64,000 bases of DNA from Chaetomium olivaceum (taxonomy: Eukaryota > Ascomycota > Sordariomycetes > Sordariales > Chaetomiaceae): positions 186,001-250,000 of the forward strand of contig JAYWVB010000036.1 in the NCBI GenBank assembly GCA_039881045.1, written 5' to 3'. The notes beneath the pieces are model-generated. The model searched no databases and was not told where the DNA came from. It saw only the letters and a list, made by a program, of their open reading frames with translations. The position numbers and the translations under genes are program-made. Of the stretch, positions 47,022-57,257 are shown piece by piece (the first letter of the stretch is position 1; each line of letters begins with the position of its first letter).

Positions 47022-48412
47022 CTATTTCTCCATATGCAGGCCGACACCCTCGCAGACTCGGCCATTGCCATACCAGGCAATATCCGGTAGCAATTGTGAT
47101 GCTACCCACCGTGCCGTGGATGTGTGGGTGCTCCCCTCGCCGAATGGCTTGTTCACCCTCTGCTTAGGCATTTTCCCGTCCATGGCTAGCTTTGCCATCT
47201 CTTGCTCGAGGCCGTCCTTAGCGTCGCCCCGAGGAAACGATGTCCGGCCTTCGGCCAGGGCCTGGAAGATGACCAATTGGTCCTGAAGGAACTCGTCGAC
47301 CGCCCCACCGACACTCACCTCGTCGTAGAGCTTCCTAACCACGTCATTAGAGATGCTTTTGCTCAGCGCGCTAGGTGTCGGCAGGCCGCCCTTCCCCTTG
47401 CCCCTGGGCTTCTTAGGCATCGACTGAAGCAAATCCCTCCCCCAGCGCACCTTGCCCGCTTTGGCGTGGGCGACCAGCAGGACGTATATCCGCGAATCCG
47501 CGCCGCTGTCCTCCTTGGGCTTGAAATTCACCTCCACATCCTCCCCGAAATAGTTCTCCAAGGTCTCCCGCAGCGCCTCCTCCAACGAATCATGCATCTC
47601 GGCCGGGACAATCATCGTGACGTCAATCGCCCCGATCTCGTGAGGCCCATCACCACCATACACAACCCCCTCCTTCCTCAACCTCAGCGGCTCGCCCAGC
47701 TTGAGCGGCGTGAACCGGAACTCCACCTTACCGCGCTGCTGCTTCCCCAGGCTCCACCCCCGACTAATCAGCCTGCGATCCACGCGGATGCCGAACGCGT
47801 CCTGCAGCGCCGCGCAGCAGCACCTGGTCGAGGTACTCGAAGGACAGCGAGAACGACACATTGGTCCCGCCCGAGATCTCCAGCCGGATCGGCTCGCCCT
47901 TGCTGTTGCCCGCCAGCAGCAGAAGGGGAACACGGCCTGGAAGATCAGCATGGTGGACGCCGCGGGCGAGTCCGCCTCGATCTTGATGTTGCGGCTGGTG
48001 AGGTCGGAGGGGCGCAGCTGCGGGTGGAATTCGACCGTGTGACTGCCCACCGACAGGCCGGAGACGTCGGCGGCGGTGGCGCGGGCGAGGTACTGCAGGG
48101 CGGTGACGTGCTGGGATTTGAGGCCTTGTGTGGGGAGGTTTGTTTGTTAGTGAGGGTGTGGGATTGGATTTGGATGGGTGAATGAGTGAATGAGTGAGTG
48201 AGTGAGTGAGTGAATGACCGAGCGAGTGGACGAGTAAACAAACGAATGGACATACCGCCCCCCCCTCCGCGACCTTCACGATTGCCTCTCACGTTTGTGA
48301 TCCGAATTGGCTGAGATGCGACTGCCGCCAGCGCACAAGCTATGCGCACAAGCTGGCCGCCTCCTTCGCCTGTTCGGCCGTCAAGTTCGATAACTGGTAT
48401 TGTCTCCGCCAT
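47022..48412 (-). CDS. RTCA: RNA 3'-terminal phosphate cyclase (RtcA type), with two compensating frameshifts
   Basis: ATP-dependent enzyme that converts RNA 3'-phosphates to 2',3'-cyclic phosphates. Exon 1 is 48412-48256, the intron is 48255-48125 (GTATGT/CAAG, 131 nt, containing a TGAG repeat) and exon 2 is 48124-47022. The N-terminus shows the family block IELDGRTGEGGGQLVRIACA and NVRGNREGRGGGG-LKSQHVTAL. The frame shifts after IFQAVFPF near 47922-47929 and shifts back near 47808-47814 before LQDAFGIRV. The intervening 36-38 codons fit the family only in the shifted frame (LLLAGNSKGEPIRLEISGG, FEYLDQVLL). The C-terminal STHTSTARWVASQLLP corresponds to the region of the catalytic His in RtcA. 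With both breaks corrected the length is about 419 residues, a little longer than bacterial RtcA. The breaks are most simply one missing and one extra base in the assembly. Confidence 0.85.
48177..48215. repeat. TGAG/TGAA tetranucleotide repeat in an intron
   Basis: About nine units of TGAG and TGAA on the plus strand, inside the intron of the RNA cyclase gene (48255-48125). Confidence 0.85.
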
Positions 48413-49318
48413 TTTGGAGGGTGTATTTTTCTTGTTCTGTTTGTATTTCTGTTGTTGTAAGCGGACGCGCTGGTGGGATGCCTTGGAGGAAGGAGGAGTT
48501 GTGGGGTTTATCGGCTGGCCAATTGGTTTATGTTGGTCAGTTGGTGTGAAAAATGAGGTGAACTTACACCGTGTTTCGTGTGGAGGTATGCAAGCTTTGA
48601 AAGATTTGGTTTGGTTTGGTGGTGGAAGGAACGGCGAGAGATGGGATGCAAAATCAAAGGATCAATTCGGAAGGTGGGGAAGGCAGATAAGAGAATGTAT
48701 TCGTGGCTGGGTGAAGATGCCGAGCTTTTGTAATTGTAAATGTTGAGGGCAGGGTTTCTTAAGGTATGCAAGTTTCGAGTCACCCCGAGGACAAAAGATC
48801 CTCTCACAACACGAAGACACGGCAGGGCAGACTTTCGTTAGTACATTGTGTACGTCTTTGCCTGGCGTTTGTGGTACCACGACGTTGGCCTCCCTGTGTC
48901 CCTGAGGGAAACAAGACGCCGCCTCCTTGCTTGGCCAGGGTTTGAGTCACCCGGCGGCCGGTTGGGAGCATCCAGCCTGCTAAAAATGACAGGGCTGTGC
49001 GGGGCCTTCCAACCACATAACTCACCTCTTGAAGGGGTTGCAGTTCTCCGTTTGCTCCGGATTTGTTGGTGCTTCGGTTCAGTGCATCGGACCCCATTTC
49101 AGAGTTGCTGAACCTTCGACTGGTAAACCCTGAATCCCGCCCAGATCAACCTACAGGGGACCAGGTTCAACACAATACCATGACACTGGGATACAACAAC
49201 AACCAAAAAACAAAAGTTGAAATCACCACCTTGAACTTCGAAAATGAGCATCAATTTCACTCCCAAACTATCTCTCAACTGATATTCATCACACACTAAA
49301 CAATCCCACAGCTAAGAC
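48413..49318. other. 0.9-kb intergenic interval
   Basis: Upstream of the RNA cyclase gene; probable promoter of that gene and 3' region of the uncertain gene at 49319-49961. No gene was recognised. Confidence 0.5.
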
Positions 49319-49961
49319 TTCATACTCCGCGGCTGGTCTCGAGCCTCTCCTGATCCTGAGCCTGCTGCTGACAACTGGAGAGAACCGGACCCTGGTGGCC
49401 TTCGATTGTCCCGAGGCGGATACGGATAGGGCTCCCCATCTCCCCAAAGTAGTCGGCGGACTCTGGTGCGCTTCTTATTCTTGTCCGCCTCCTTGCACTG
49501 GCCGCCCCGGGGGACGGACCACGCCTTCTCAGATCCAGCCTGAACAAAACACTTCTGGCAGGTGGAAGGGCCATCTCCACCGTGAAAGCTTCCCTACTCA
49601 TCAGTTCATGTTTTCGGGGCTGACTGGGAAGCTGGGCTTACCAAGAGACACCCGCCTGCGCTTCGTCCGACGTAAGTGCCCATGCGTACGTGTCAGTGGT
49701 GCTTGGGCTTCCCGGGAATTGCCTCGCGCCAGTTGTATAGTCGCCGTCGTCTTCAAAAAAGTCGGCCACCAGAGTGGAGCCCAGATTCCCGCCGGATCCG
49801 AATGGATTTAGGGCGCTGACGGTGGAGGGGGAACCGTCGGTTGTCTGGCTCACTTCCCCTGAGTCCGTGTTGGCCTTGTCGTCGAGGTCATGCGCTCGGC
49901 GAGGGGTGTTGGCAGCCTTGGCTGGGGAAGTGGGCACTTCGGGGTCGCCGACTGGGAGCAT
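49319..49961 (-). CDS. Possible small protein, exon structure uncertain
   Basis: The first exon starts at 49961 (MLPVGDPEVPTSPAKAAN) and encodes about 106 polar, disordered residues with an acidic patch (ADFFEDDGDYTTG), ending near a GTAAGC donor at about 49642. Two downstream frames are open to the stops near 49320: one reading LDLRRRGPSP and one reading FVQAGSEKAWSVPRGGQCKEA, and the second looks more protein-like. No acceptor joins the second in frame to the observed donor, so either the splice is different or a base is wrong. There is no recognisable domain. Listed as a probable gene because codon usage in the first exon looks real, but product and model are unknown. Confidence 0.3.
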
Positions 49962-51285
49962 GGTTCCGTTTAGCGGTTGCGACGTGTGAAGTGTATGAAG
50001 TGCGGAGGACGTGTAAAATATCGGTTTGGGTGCTACGGGACAGAGAATGGTCCTTCAGGTGACAGTCTCGAGCCAGCCATTTATAAGTCCCGGTTAACAA
50101 TGTCAGCTACATTCTTCCGTGCATTACCCCGTCTTCATGCCACGACCTGTGTCTAGCGAAGCTGACAGCATGCCTGCAGCCACCCGCGAGGACGCTTGCA
50201 GCAGATGACACCGGTGTACCACCGCACCGGAGATCTATCACATCACGGGTTGTATCATCGAGCGGCGGAGATCGAGACAAGAGACCAGATAATTCACGTA
50301 CATCAGTTTATTTACGCTGATGCTCTCACATCTCCACCGGATATCTCCAAACAAGGGACAAGTGACCATACATCGACGACCAGTCAGCTCACCAACCCCC
50401 AGCAGCCCGTCAAGACAGAGCGACGACGCCCACTTATACCTCTCTATCCCCTCCGAGTTATCCCTCCAAGAAATAATCCACAGGAAACCAAACCAAGCCA
50501 AACCAACCCAACCCACCACAACCACACACACCACAACCACACACCACCACAACCACACACCACCACCACTAAAACCCATCTCACCGGCCCCTGCACCCTC
50601 CCGCGCCCATCACCAACCGAACGCCCATTCGCATTCCCACTCCCCTTTCAGCACCCCCCCTCGGCCCCGTCCCCAACACCCCATCATTGGCTCTACCGCC
50701 CGCCCGCTCTTTTCCCTTTCCCTTCCTTCCCCACCCCTTTTACCCGGAAATCCTGTCCTGTGCTCAAACGAGGTCTCGTGCTCAAAAAAAAAGGGATGGG
50801 GATGGGGAAGCGGTGTGCGCGGGTGCCCGCATACGCCGAGGACGAGGATATGCTGGTACCCGTGCGCGGTGTACGGCATGCCTGAGCGAGCTGCCTTTTC
50901 CTCTGCGCGCGTGACGTGACTTGGGGTGTGCGTCTTTTGTTGTTGGTGGTGGTTTGCAAGTCTTTGTGTTGGGGGGGTTTCTTTTCTTTTCTTGCTTTTC
51001 ATGGGTTTGGGCATTTGTGTGGTGGTTCTGAGGGAGGGATGGTCACTCTGTTGTTTCTTGTCCTGTTAGGGTGGTTTTTGGATGCGTGACCTGGGAATTG
51101 GTGGTTGTTTGGGGTGTTGCCTGGAGCTTGGGGAAGGGGCAGAAAAGATCGGAGGATTGAGCTCGTTTTGGGGACAATTAGGCATGTAGAAATGGTATGC
51201 TTTGATTCCCTTGCTCAGATTTTACTAGAGCGCTGGCGAGTGATTTGTCGTACACAAGGGTTGGATCATACGCGGTCAGTCACAT
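49962..51285. other. 1.3-kb interval with low-complexity CA/CT tract
   Basis: Dominated between about 50460 and 50760 by CCAACC- and ACCACA-rich sequence that opens artificial frames full of His, Thr and Pro. No supported gene. Confidence 0.5.
50505..50577. repeat. CA-rich ACCACAACCACACACC low-complexity tract
   Basis: Repeated ACCACAACCACAC-like units, lacking G on the plus strand. Probably a degenerate microsatellite or a leader-like pyrimidine/CA tract; no coding role. Confidence 0.7.
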
Positions 51286-51777
51286 TCAGGAAGCGTAAAA
51301 CACAGAGAAGATGAGAGAAAAGTGATTAGATGTAAGTTGTTGTTCCGTTGACTCCCCTGCTAACTCCTTGCTATGCCCGACCAAAAACCCGTCAAATGTC
51401 ATGAACCCTAACATCAGAAAGACGTCAGCATCGAGAATACCGCGTGCAAGATCCGTAGCACACCAACTTACCCCGGAATATGCACCACCATTACCCCGCG
51501 TCACCGCATCCCATTCCTTGAACTTGTGTCACATCATCATTTCTCAGCCTCATAATACAGGCTGGCTTGCCGCGGAAGAAGCGGTGAAACTCGGAAGCAA
51601 GGCCGCCCCTTCCGGGCCCAAGGCGGCCCTGATCTTGTGCTCGGCTGCTGTGGTGTACTGTGCAATAGACTGCTCTATATCTGTCGTGTGCTCCTCCCGT
51701 TTCTGCCTGTCGGTTTGGGCGTTCTCGACGAAGAGGTTGGTCCAGTTTGGTGTGCTGTTGTTGTCTTGAGGGTCCAT
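51286..51777 (-). CDS. Possible small protein, two exons, model uncertain
   Basis: The first open part (51777 to about 51556) encodes a polar, helical segment beginning MDPQDNNSTPNWTNLF, with a Lys/Arg/Glu-rich stretch (TDRQKREEHTTDIEQSIAQY) and then ALGPEGAALLPSF. A second open part (51504 to 51286) contains GILDADVFLMLGFMTFDGFL, a hydrophobic segment. The two would join through a very short intron (36 or 42 nt, GTATTA donor) or a frame error. Neither part is recognised; the pattern of a soluble helix followed by a hydrophobic helix could suit a small organelle protein, but that is a guess. Confidence 0.3.
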
Positions 51778-52660
51778 TGGGATAGGCTAGAAGGCTGAGG
51801 TATGTTTCTCTGATTGCTTGCTGGCGAGTACTGAATGGGTGATGGGACTAGGGAGAGTCAGCATGTACCCCGTCAAGTGTGAGAGGCAGAGAAACATACG
51901 CAAAGAGCTCAGTTTTGACAGACTGCCGCACGATTTTGGGTTCTTTTGAGAGTGTTCGTTTGTGTGGAGGGCTTGAAGACAGGACTGCACGGCGATAATG
52001 GATGCGTACGGCCCCAACGAGGACGGGACAAGCCCGAATTTAAACGCATCGTCGAGCAGAGATTCCATTAGACTATGGGCAATCTCATGCTTGAGTTCCA
52101 GGCACACCAAGACCAGGGAATTGTCGATCGCAGCATGGCCTTTCTTCAGACAACCTCTTGCAGTCCGGGGCGGGGACCGTTTGAGATCCCCTGCGGGCTC
52201 TCGACTCTCTTTCGACCACACGGGGATCACCGTCTGCGATCCATGCATGGAAGTTCTCAGCCGTCTGGCCGTTGTTAACCACACAAGGGTCACCGTTCGG
52301 GATTTTATGTGGGCTTTCGGCTTTTAGACCCTTGTCGTCCACATGGCGACAGGGAGTCGCAGAAGGATGTTGAGGAGGAGGTGTGGGTGGTAGCCCTGTG
52401 GCTCAAGTAAATTAAGTTCCGCTAGCCAGGCATGCGTATCGCGGTCCTGACCGGCCAGGTTACGTCGGGGTTTTTAGGGCGTGACGGGGAGCTCGGGATA
52501 GGTAAAACCAAGTCCTAGCATCGGGATTGGTGTGTGTGCGTGAGGGATGTGGGATGTCTTGCATCCAGGCCGGGGGGTCTGAATCCTCCACCACGTGGAA
52601 GGGCGCGGAGAATCAAGCAGGGGTTCTAATCAACGAGACGCCCGGAACACCACCAGCCCC

Positions 52661-52728
52661 CTGCAGACTCACTCACTACCCGCCCCTGCAGACTCACTCG
52701 TTAGGTACCCGCCCTGCAGACTCACTCA
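52661..52728. repeat. Imperfect direct repeat, 3 copies of a CTGCAGACTCACTC core
   Basis: The core CCTGCAGACTCACTC appears three times within 70 bases (near 52662, 52686 and 52712), separated by short variable spacers containing CCGCCC or TAGGTACCCG. Each core contains a PstI site. Confidence 0.75.
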
Positions 52729-53760
52729 CCACCCAACCCCCCTGTAATGGCAGACCCAGCTCCAAAAATCCTTGTTTATGCAGACACACTCATCAATCCC
52801 CTGATAACTACCGCAGACAGCTTCTCTCTGACGGAAAAAGCCGAACTCGAAAACAAAACCAATAACTTAAGAAAAGGGAAAGAAGCAAATGAAATGGAGC
52901 AGATAAAAATACAGGAAAGTCAATCATGTAAAACAGGTTCAAAGTGAGTAAATAGCTAGATTAAAAACAGTTTCTTTACGCTTCCCGCCCGATGGCTTCT
53001 GTTTCGTTCCTACGATCGAAGGTTCTGTCGAAATTTGCCCTTATTACTACTGTACACAAGAGTTCGGGCATTTTTTGCCCATGACCGCCCAGGTTCAGCA
53101 CTCGGGAGGCTTGGCGGGTCAACGAGGTGCATGGAAATTTCCGTGAGGTCGAATAGTAGCCGGCGATCTTTGCCCCGGGGATGAGGCTGGAGCCACTCCG
53201 CTGAATGCCTCTCAACGCCTAGAGCGGCTGGGAACCAACGGGAGAAGGTTTGGGCAGGGGAGACCTGCCCGGGTCCCTGGCGTCCGACGGACAATGGGCA
53301 ATAACAACGGGACCGATGATTCTCGGGCCGCCCAGGCTGGCGTCAACGAAGAGTTATTTTAAACAAGGGTTGAAACAACTCGGAGGTACTAGCGTCGAGC
53401 TACGCTATTTCGTGTCGATGATCAACACTCTTCTAGTTTGTCAAGAGGCAGTGTCCGAGGAGTTCTCTTGCTAGGCGTCTATCGGGAGGCGACCGATTTT
53501 GCCCAATTAACCCGGTTCTGTGCCGCTGACGGACAGACACGAAAGGATCGCAGATGCACAAGAATCTCGAGCCTTGCGAATCAACCGCCCCAGTCTGAAA
53601 GCGCGGGCTGCCACGTGGGCATGTCATCTTTGTGACGATTAGCCGCAGGGGGGCTCAACAACCCCTTGCGCCCACCTTGGCGCATATACCGCTGATTCGA
53701 CCTGCCACTTGTGAGAGGTATGAGTGCAGCGATGCACCAAGAGGCGGTGAAAGGGACATG

Positions 53761-53788
53761 TGAGATTGCAGCTGTGAGATTGCAGCTG
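53761..53788. repeat. 14-bp tandem duplication
   Basis: TGAGATTGCAGCTG occurs twice back to back, directly upstream of a TC-rich segment. Intergenic. Confidence 0.85.
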
Positions 53789-53970
53789 CATCTCTCATTA
53801 GTTGGCCCTTGTTACAAACCTTCTTCTTCTTCTTCTACTTAGACATGAAGGGATCGACTTCGGAGGACTCAGATGACGAGATGTTGAAGACATTTTGCAT
53901 TTCAGGGCACCAGTAATTTCCTACGCTTCGCTCGCCACCCCGGGCAGTTTCTGAACCAGCTGCATGGTAC

Positions 53971-54954
53971 TCAACTCGACACGACCGGGCCGTCCCCCTT
54001 CTCCACGTCGATCTTCAGCGAGAAGTCAATGTGACGCACACCCTGGTGGATGGAGCTAGTCGAGAGGATGTCGACATCTGCGAGCCTCGTTAGCAAATTT
54101 TGCGCGCAACAACTTGTGTCTCGGAATGAGAGCCTACCGTTGCAAAGATAGAGTTCGGCATTATCCTCAGTCAGCCCCCCCGAGACCTCAACCAAGAAAT
54201 GCTTCTTGCCGTTCCACTTCTCCTTGAGGCTCCGGGAGGTAGCCTTGACACCCTCGCCGGTGAAGTTGTCGAGCATGACGATGTCGGCACCAGCGGCGAT
54301 CGCCTCGTCGGCCTCCTCCTCGCTCTGGACCTCGACCTCGACCTTCAAGCTGAATCCGCCGGCAGCCTTGGCGGCCTTGACTGCCTGAGTGATGCTCCCA
54401 CGGCTCCATACATGGTTATCCTTTAGCATGGTCATGGTGCTCAAATCCATGCGATGAGTATCGGCACCGCCGACGAGCATGCCATACTTCTCCACAACGC
54501 GGAATCCCGGAGTTGTCTTGCGCGTGCCTGCCAGGGTACCCTGCCACCCGGCACTGCGTAGGTTGATCAGCAGCCGACGGCTCATGCTAGCAATACCTGA
54601 ACACCGCGCAAGAATGTTAAGCGCGACACGCTCACCCTCCAACAAGCCCCGCGCAGGGCCGCTCACGGTGGCCAGGGCCGTCTTGCCGCCATGGGTCTCG
54701 ATGTGCGAACCCTCGCGGGAGTGCCACAAAACCGTGCACCCGCATTGGGTGAAGACTTCGTTAAAGAAGGGGACGCCGGCGAGAACTCCGGACGACTTGC
54801 CCCAGAGCGTAGCCGTGCGTAGATCGTCGCCGACGACAAAGCCGCCTACGTCGAAGGAGGGGGTGTCCTCAGCGAGCCAGGCGGCGACCTGAGACTTCCA
54901 AGAGACGGGGAGGAGGTGCTCCAACGAGCCATGATCTAGGGGAAGCTCAATCAT
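53971..54954 (-). CDS. BNA6: Quinolinate phosphoribosyltransferase (nicotinate-nucleotide pyrophosphorylase)
   Basis: Last step of de novo NAD synthesis from tryptophan: quinolinate plus PRPP gives nicotinate mononucleotide, CO2 and pyrophosphate. Exon 1 is 54954-54138 and exon 2 is 54077-53971. The 60-nt intron (GTAGGC, GCTAAC branch, GCAG) is a multiple of three and contains no stop, so it can be mistaken for coding sequence. Its removal gives YLCN-DVDILSTSSIHQGV, as in the family. Core motifs are ALNILARCSGIAS, TLAGTRKTTPGFRVVEKYG with the substrate-binding Arg/Lys residues, GGADTHRMDLS, MLKDNH and FLVEVSGGLTEDN. The length of 307 residues is typical. The frame is open for 52 codons upstream to another ATG, but that part is not family-like. 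Divergent from the RCC1 gene. Confidence 0.92.
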   Translation of the reverse strand: MIELPLDHGSLEHLLPVSWKSQVAAWLAEDTPSFDVGGFVVGDDLRTATLWGKSSGVLAGVPFFNEVFTQCGCTVLWHSREGSHIETHGGKTALATVSGPARGLLEGERVALNILARCSGIASMSRRLLINLRSAGWQGTLAGTRKTTPGFRVVEKYGMLVGGADTHRMDLSTMTMLKDNHVWSRGSITQAVKAAKAAGGFSLKVEVEVQSEEEADEAIAAGADIVMLDNFTGEGVKATSRSLKEKWNGKKHFLVEVSGGLTEDNAELYLCNGRLSFRDTSCCAQNLLTRLADVDILSTSSIHQGVRHIDFSLKIDVEKGDGPVVSS

Positions 54955-55671
54955 GATGTGCTGTGTCTGATTGGTCGCCGTACGAACGGAGCGTGGAGGT
55001 AGGAGAGTATCGGAGAGTGTCGGAGGCTGTTGCCGGGGTTTTCTAAAAGTTATTGAGGTCCGTACTGCTTGACCCGTCAATTGGGATCCTTGGGATAATG
55101 ACCAAAGCACAAAACAAAGGAGAAAGCGTTGATCCTCAAAAGTCTCTGGTAATTCTCAGTTGATGATGGTCTGACTCAAACTCGGAGTCCCAAAAGACGT
55201 TATGGGGTGGAGCTCTCAAGTTGGAGGGGAAGAAGGAGGGGCGCTCAACCTAATGCCGACTCCATGCGCCGCTATGGCTTGGTTTTAGTGGAACGCGCTC
55301 AGCTTAGGGAGGAAGGCCCCACACAAATCCCATTGTTCAGGTGCGTTGGACGGTTCCCAAACGTTTCACTTGAACTTTTGGCAACCCGCCGCCCACAGCC
55401 GCGCTTGTTGGCACCAGAGCAGCACAGAAAAAATGTGGCACAACGGAAGATTACCAGGCTTGCCAGGGTTCGAATTCGATTTCCAATCTGGAATGGCGTG
55501 GAATGGCGCAGCCAAGCCAAGGCATACTCACTCAGCAGATGACTAAGAATCGCGACCCTCGACAAAGGGCAAAATAAGAACGAGTTGGTTTTCTTACGCG
55601 CGACTGCCGCTCTTCCAGGTTCACCAAACAATCACCACAAAGTTCTCTCGGATAGCTTCTGAGTCGACGAA
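54955..55671. other. 717-bp divergent promoter region
   Basis: Separates the starts of the QPRTase (-) and RCC1 (+) genes, so it should hold both promoters. No specific site was recognised. Confidence 0.6.
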
Positions 55672-57257
55672 ATGGCGCCGAGGAAACCGGCAGCAGCCAC
55701 AAGGGCCCACAAGAGCGCCTCTTCCAAGAGGACGCGCGAGCGCGAAGCCGCTGCGCCAGAAGGCCGATCGAAACGACAGAAAACGTCAGCAGCAGCCGAG
55801 CGTCTCATCCAAGCTCAGGCTCAGACTACCAACGCTGTGCCGCGAGTATCGCACCAATCCCAAACCGCAGTAGCAGGACGGGTCGCCAGCGCGTTGCCCA
55901 TCCTCAGCCAGAGACCCACCAAGCCTTTGACCGTCTACGTTCTTGGCGCCAACAGCGGCGGCGAGCTGGGCCTCGGCCCTAGCGTCAAGTCGGGGACCAT
56001 TGGGAAACCGCGTGTGAACCCCTATCTCTCAGAGTCGGGGGTCGTCCAAATCTCCCTCGGTGCCATGCATGGTGTCGCACTCACTCAGGACAACAAGATA
56101 TTGACCTGGGGCGTCAACGACCATGGCGCACTTGGCCGCGACACCACATGGGAGGAGAAACTGGTGGATATGGATGGCGACGACAGCGATAGCGACGATG
56201 GAGGTGACCTCAATCCGAAAGAGTCCACGCCAACACCGGTCGACATGAGTGCTGTGCCGTCGGACACCGTATTCACCCAAGTGGCGGCTACCGATAATGC
56301 CACCTTTGCTTTGACCAGCACTGGTCGCGTCTACGGATGGGGTAGTTTCAGGGTAGGTCATCGTTTATACCTTGAGGCCAGTTCACTGTGCTAACCTGCT
56401 TACAGTCAGAGGACGGCAAGCTGTCATTCACACCCACCGTCGAGGTTCAGTCCCGCCCGGCCCTGATTCTCTCAGTCCAGGACGTTGTCAAATTATGCTG
56501 CGGGAGCAACCACGTCTTGGCCCTCACGGCAGATGGCTTCGTGTACACCTGGGGCAGAGGCACCGATGGCCAGCTCGGCCGCCGCTTCTCCTCTAGGATC
56601 GTGGACTGGAGCAAGGTGGGGCTTATCCCGCACAAGGTTGCCGAACTTAGGGACATCATCGAAATCGGAAGTGGCTCAAACCATTCATTTGCCATCGAGC
56701 GCTCCGGCCTAGTGTATGGCTGGGGATTCAACAACGCGGGGCAGGTCGGAGCCCTCGACAACGCCGGCAACCACGAATCGGCCCATGAACACACCATCGT
56801 CATCTCCCTTCCCACCGTCGTCAAAGGGCTGGTGGGCCTTCCACATACAAAGCAAATCACCGGAGGGAACTTCCACACGCTTGCGGTTACCGAAGATGGG
56901 ACGTGCCTCTCTTGGGGCCGACTCTATTCATGTGCTACGGGCCTCAAGGTCGACACCTTGCCGCCACAGTCTGTCGTCCGAGATTCGCGGGGACCGAGCT
57001 TCCTCGGGATCCCGACCGCCATTCCAGGACTTCCAGCCGCGTTCGTGGCGGCTGCAAGTGAACACAGCCTTGCAGTTACGACCGATCAAAACGTTTACAC
57101 CTGGGGCCTCAACCTGACCAAGCAGATCGCCCAGAAAGGTGAGGAGATCGAGGTTGCGACTCAGGTTACCCACTCCAGCGTCGCGGATTTACGACTTGTC
57201 TGGGCTGGCGCCGGTGCCCAGTACAGCATGCTCGCCGAATTTGCCGATCCAGAATAG
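55672..57257 (+). CDS. PRP20: RCC1-family Ran guanine-nucleotide exchange factor (Prp20/Pim1)
   Basis: Nuclear, chromatin-bound exchange factor that loads Ran with GTP, setting the direction of nuclear transport and supporting spindle assembly. Exon 1 is 55672-56352 and exon 2 is 56406-57257. The 53-nt intron (GTAGGT/ACAG) joins YGWGSFR-SEDGKLSF. The protein has 510 residues. The N-terminal 60 residues are basic with a likely NLS (SKRTRERE and RSKRQKT). About seven RCC1 beta-propeller blades follow, seen as repeated G-x-x-H/N-x-x-A-x-T-x(4-5)-W-G units: SLGAMHGVALTQDNKILTWG, CGSNHVLALTADGFVYTWG, GSGSNHSFAIERSGLVYGWG, GGNFHTLAVTEDGTCLSWG and ASEHSLAVTTDQNVYTWG. An acidic loop (DMDGDDSDSDDGGD) is inserted after the second blade, as in other fungal RCC1 proteins. 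Confidence 0.92.

Larger units (their letters stand above)
51778..53970. other. 2.2-kb intergenic interval
   Basis: Contains a CTGCAGACTCACTC-type imperfect repeat (52661-52728), a 14-bp duplication (53761-53788) and a (TTC)5 run at 53821-53836. A 168-codon minus-strand open frame (52293-51787) shows no family. No gene is supported. Confidence 0.45.

Noticed and set aside
50196..50919. His/Thr/Pro-rich open frames
   Set aside because: They come from a CA-rich low-complexity tract; no start context or conservation is visible.
51787..52293. 168-codon minus-strand frame (segment LELKHEIAHSLMESLLDDAF)
   Set aside because: One helical-looking stretch but no recognised family and no splice signals linking it to a neighbour; left as unsupported.
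54955..55110. 52-codon in-frame extension of the QPRTase gene
   Set aside because: Composition is unlike the enzyme family, and typical length is reached from the internal ATG.
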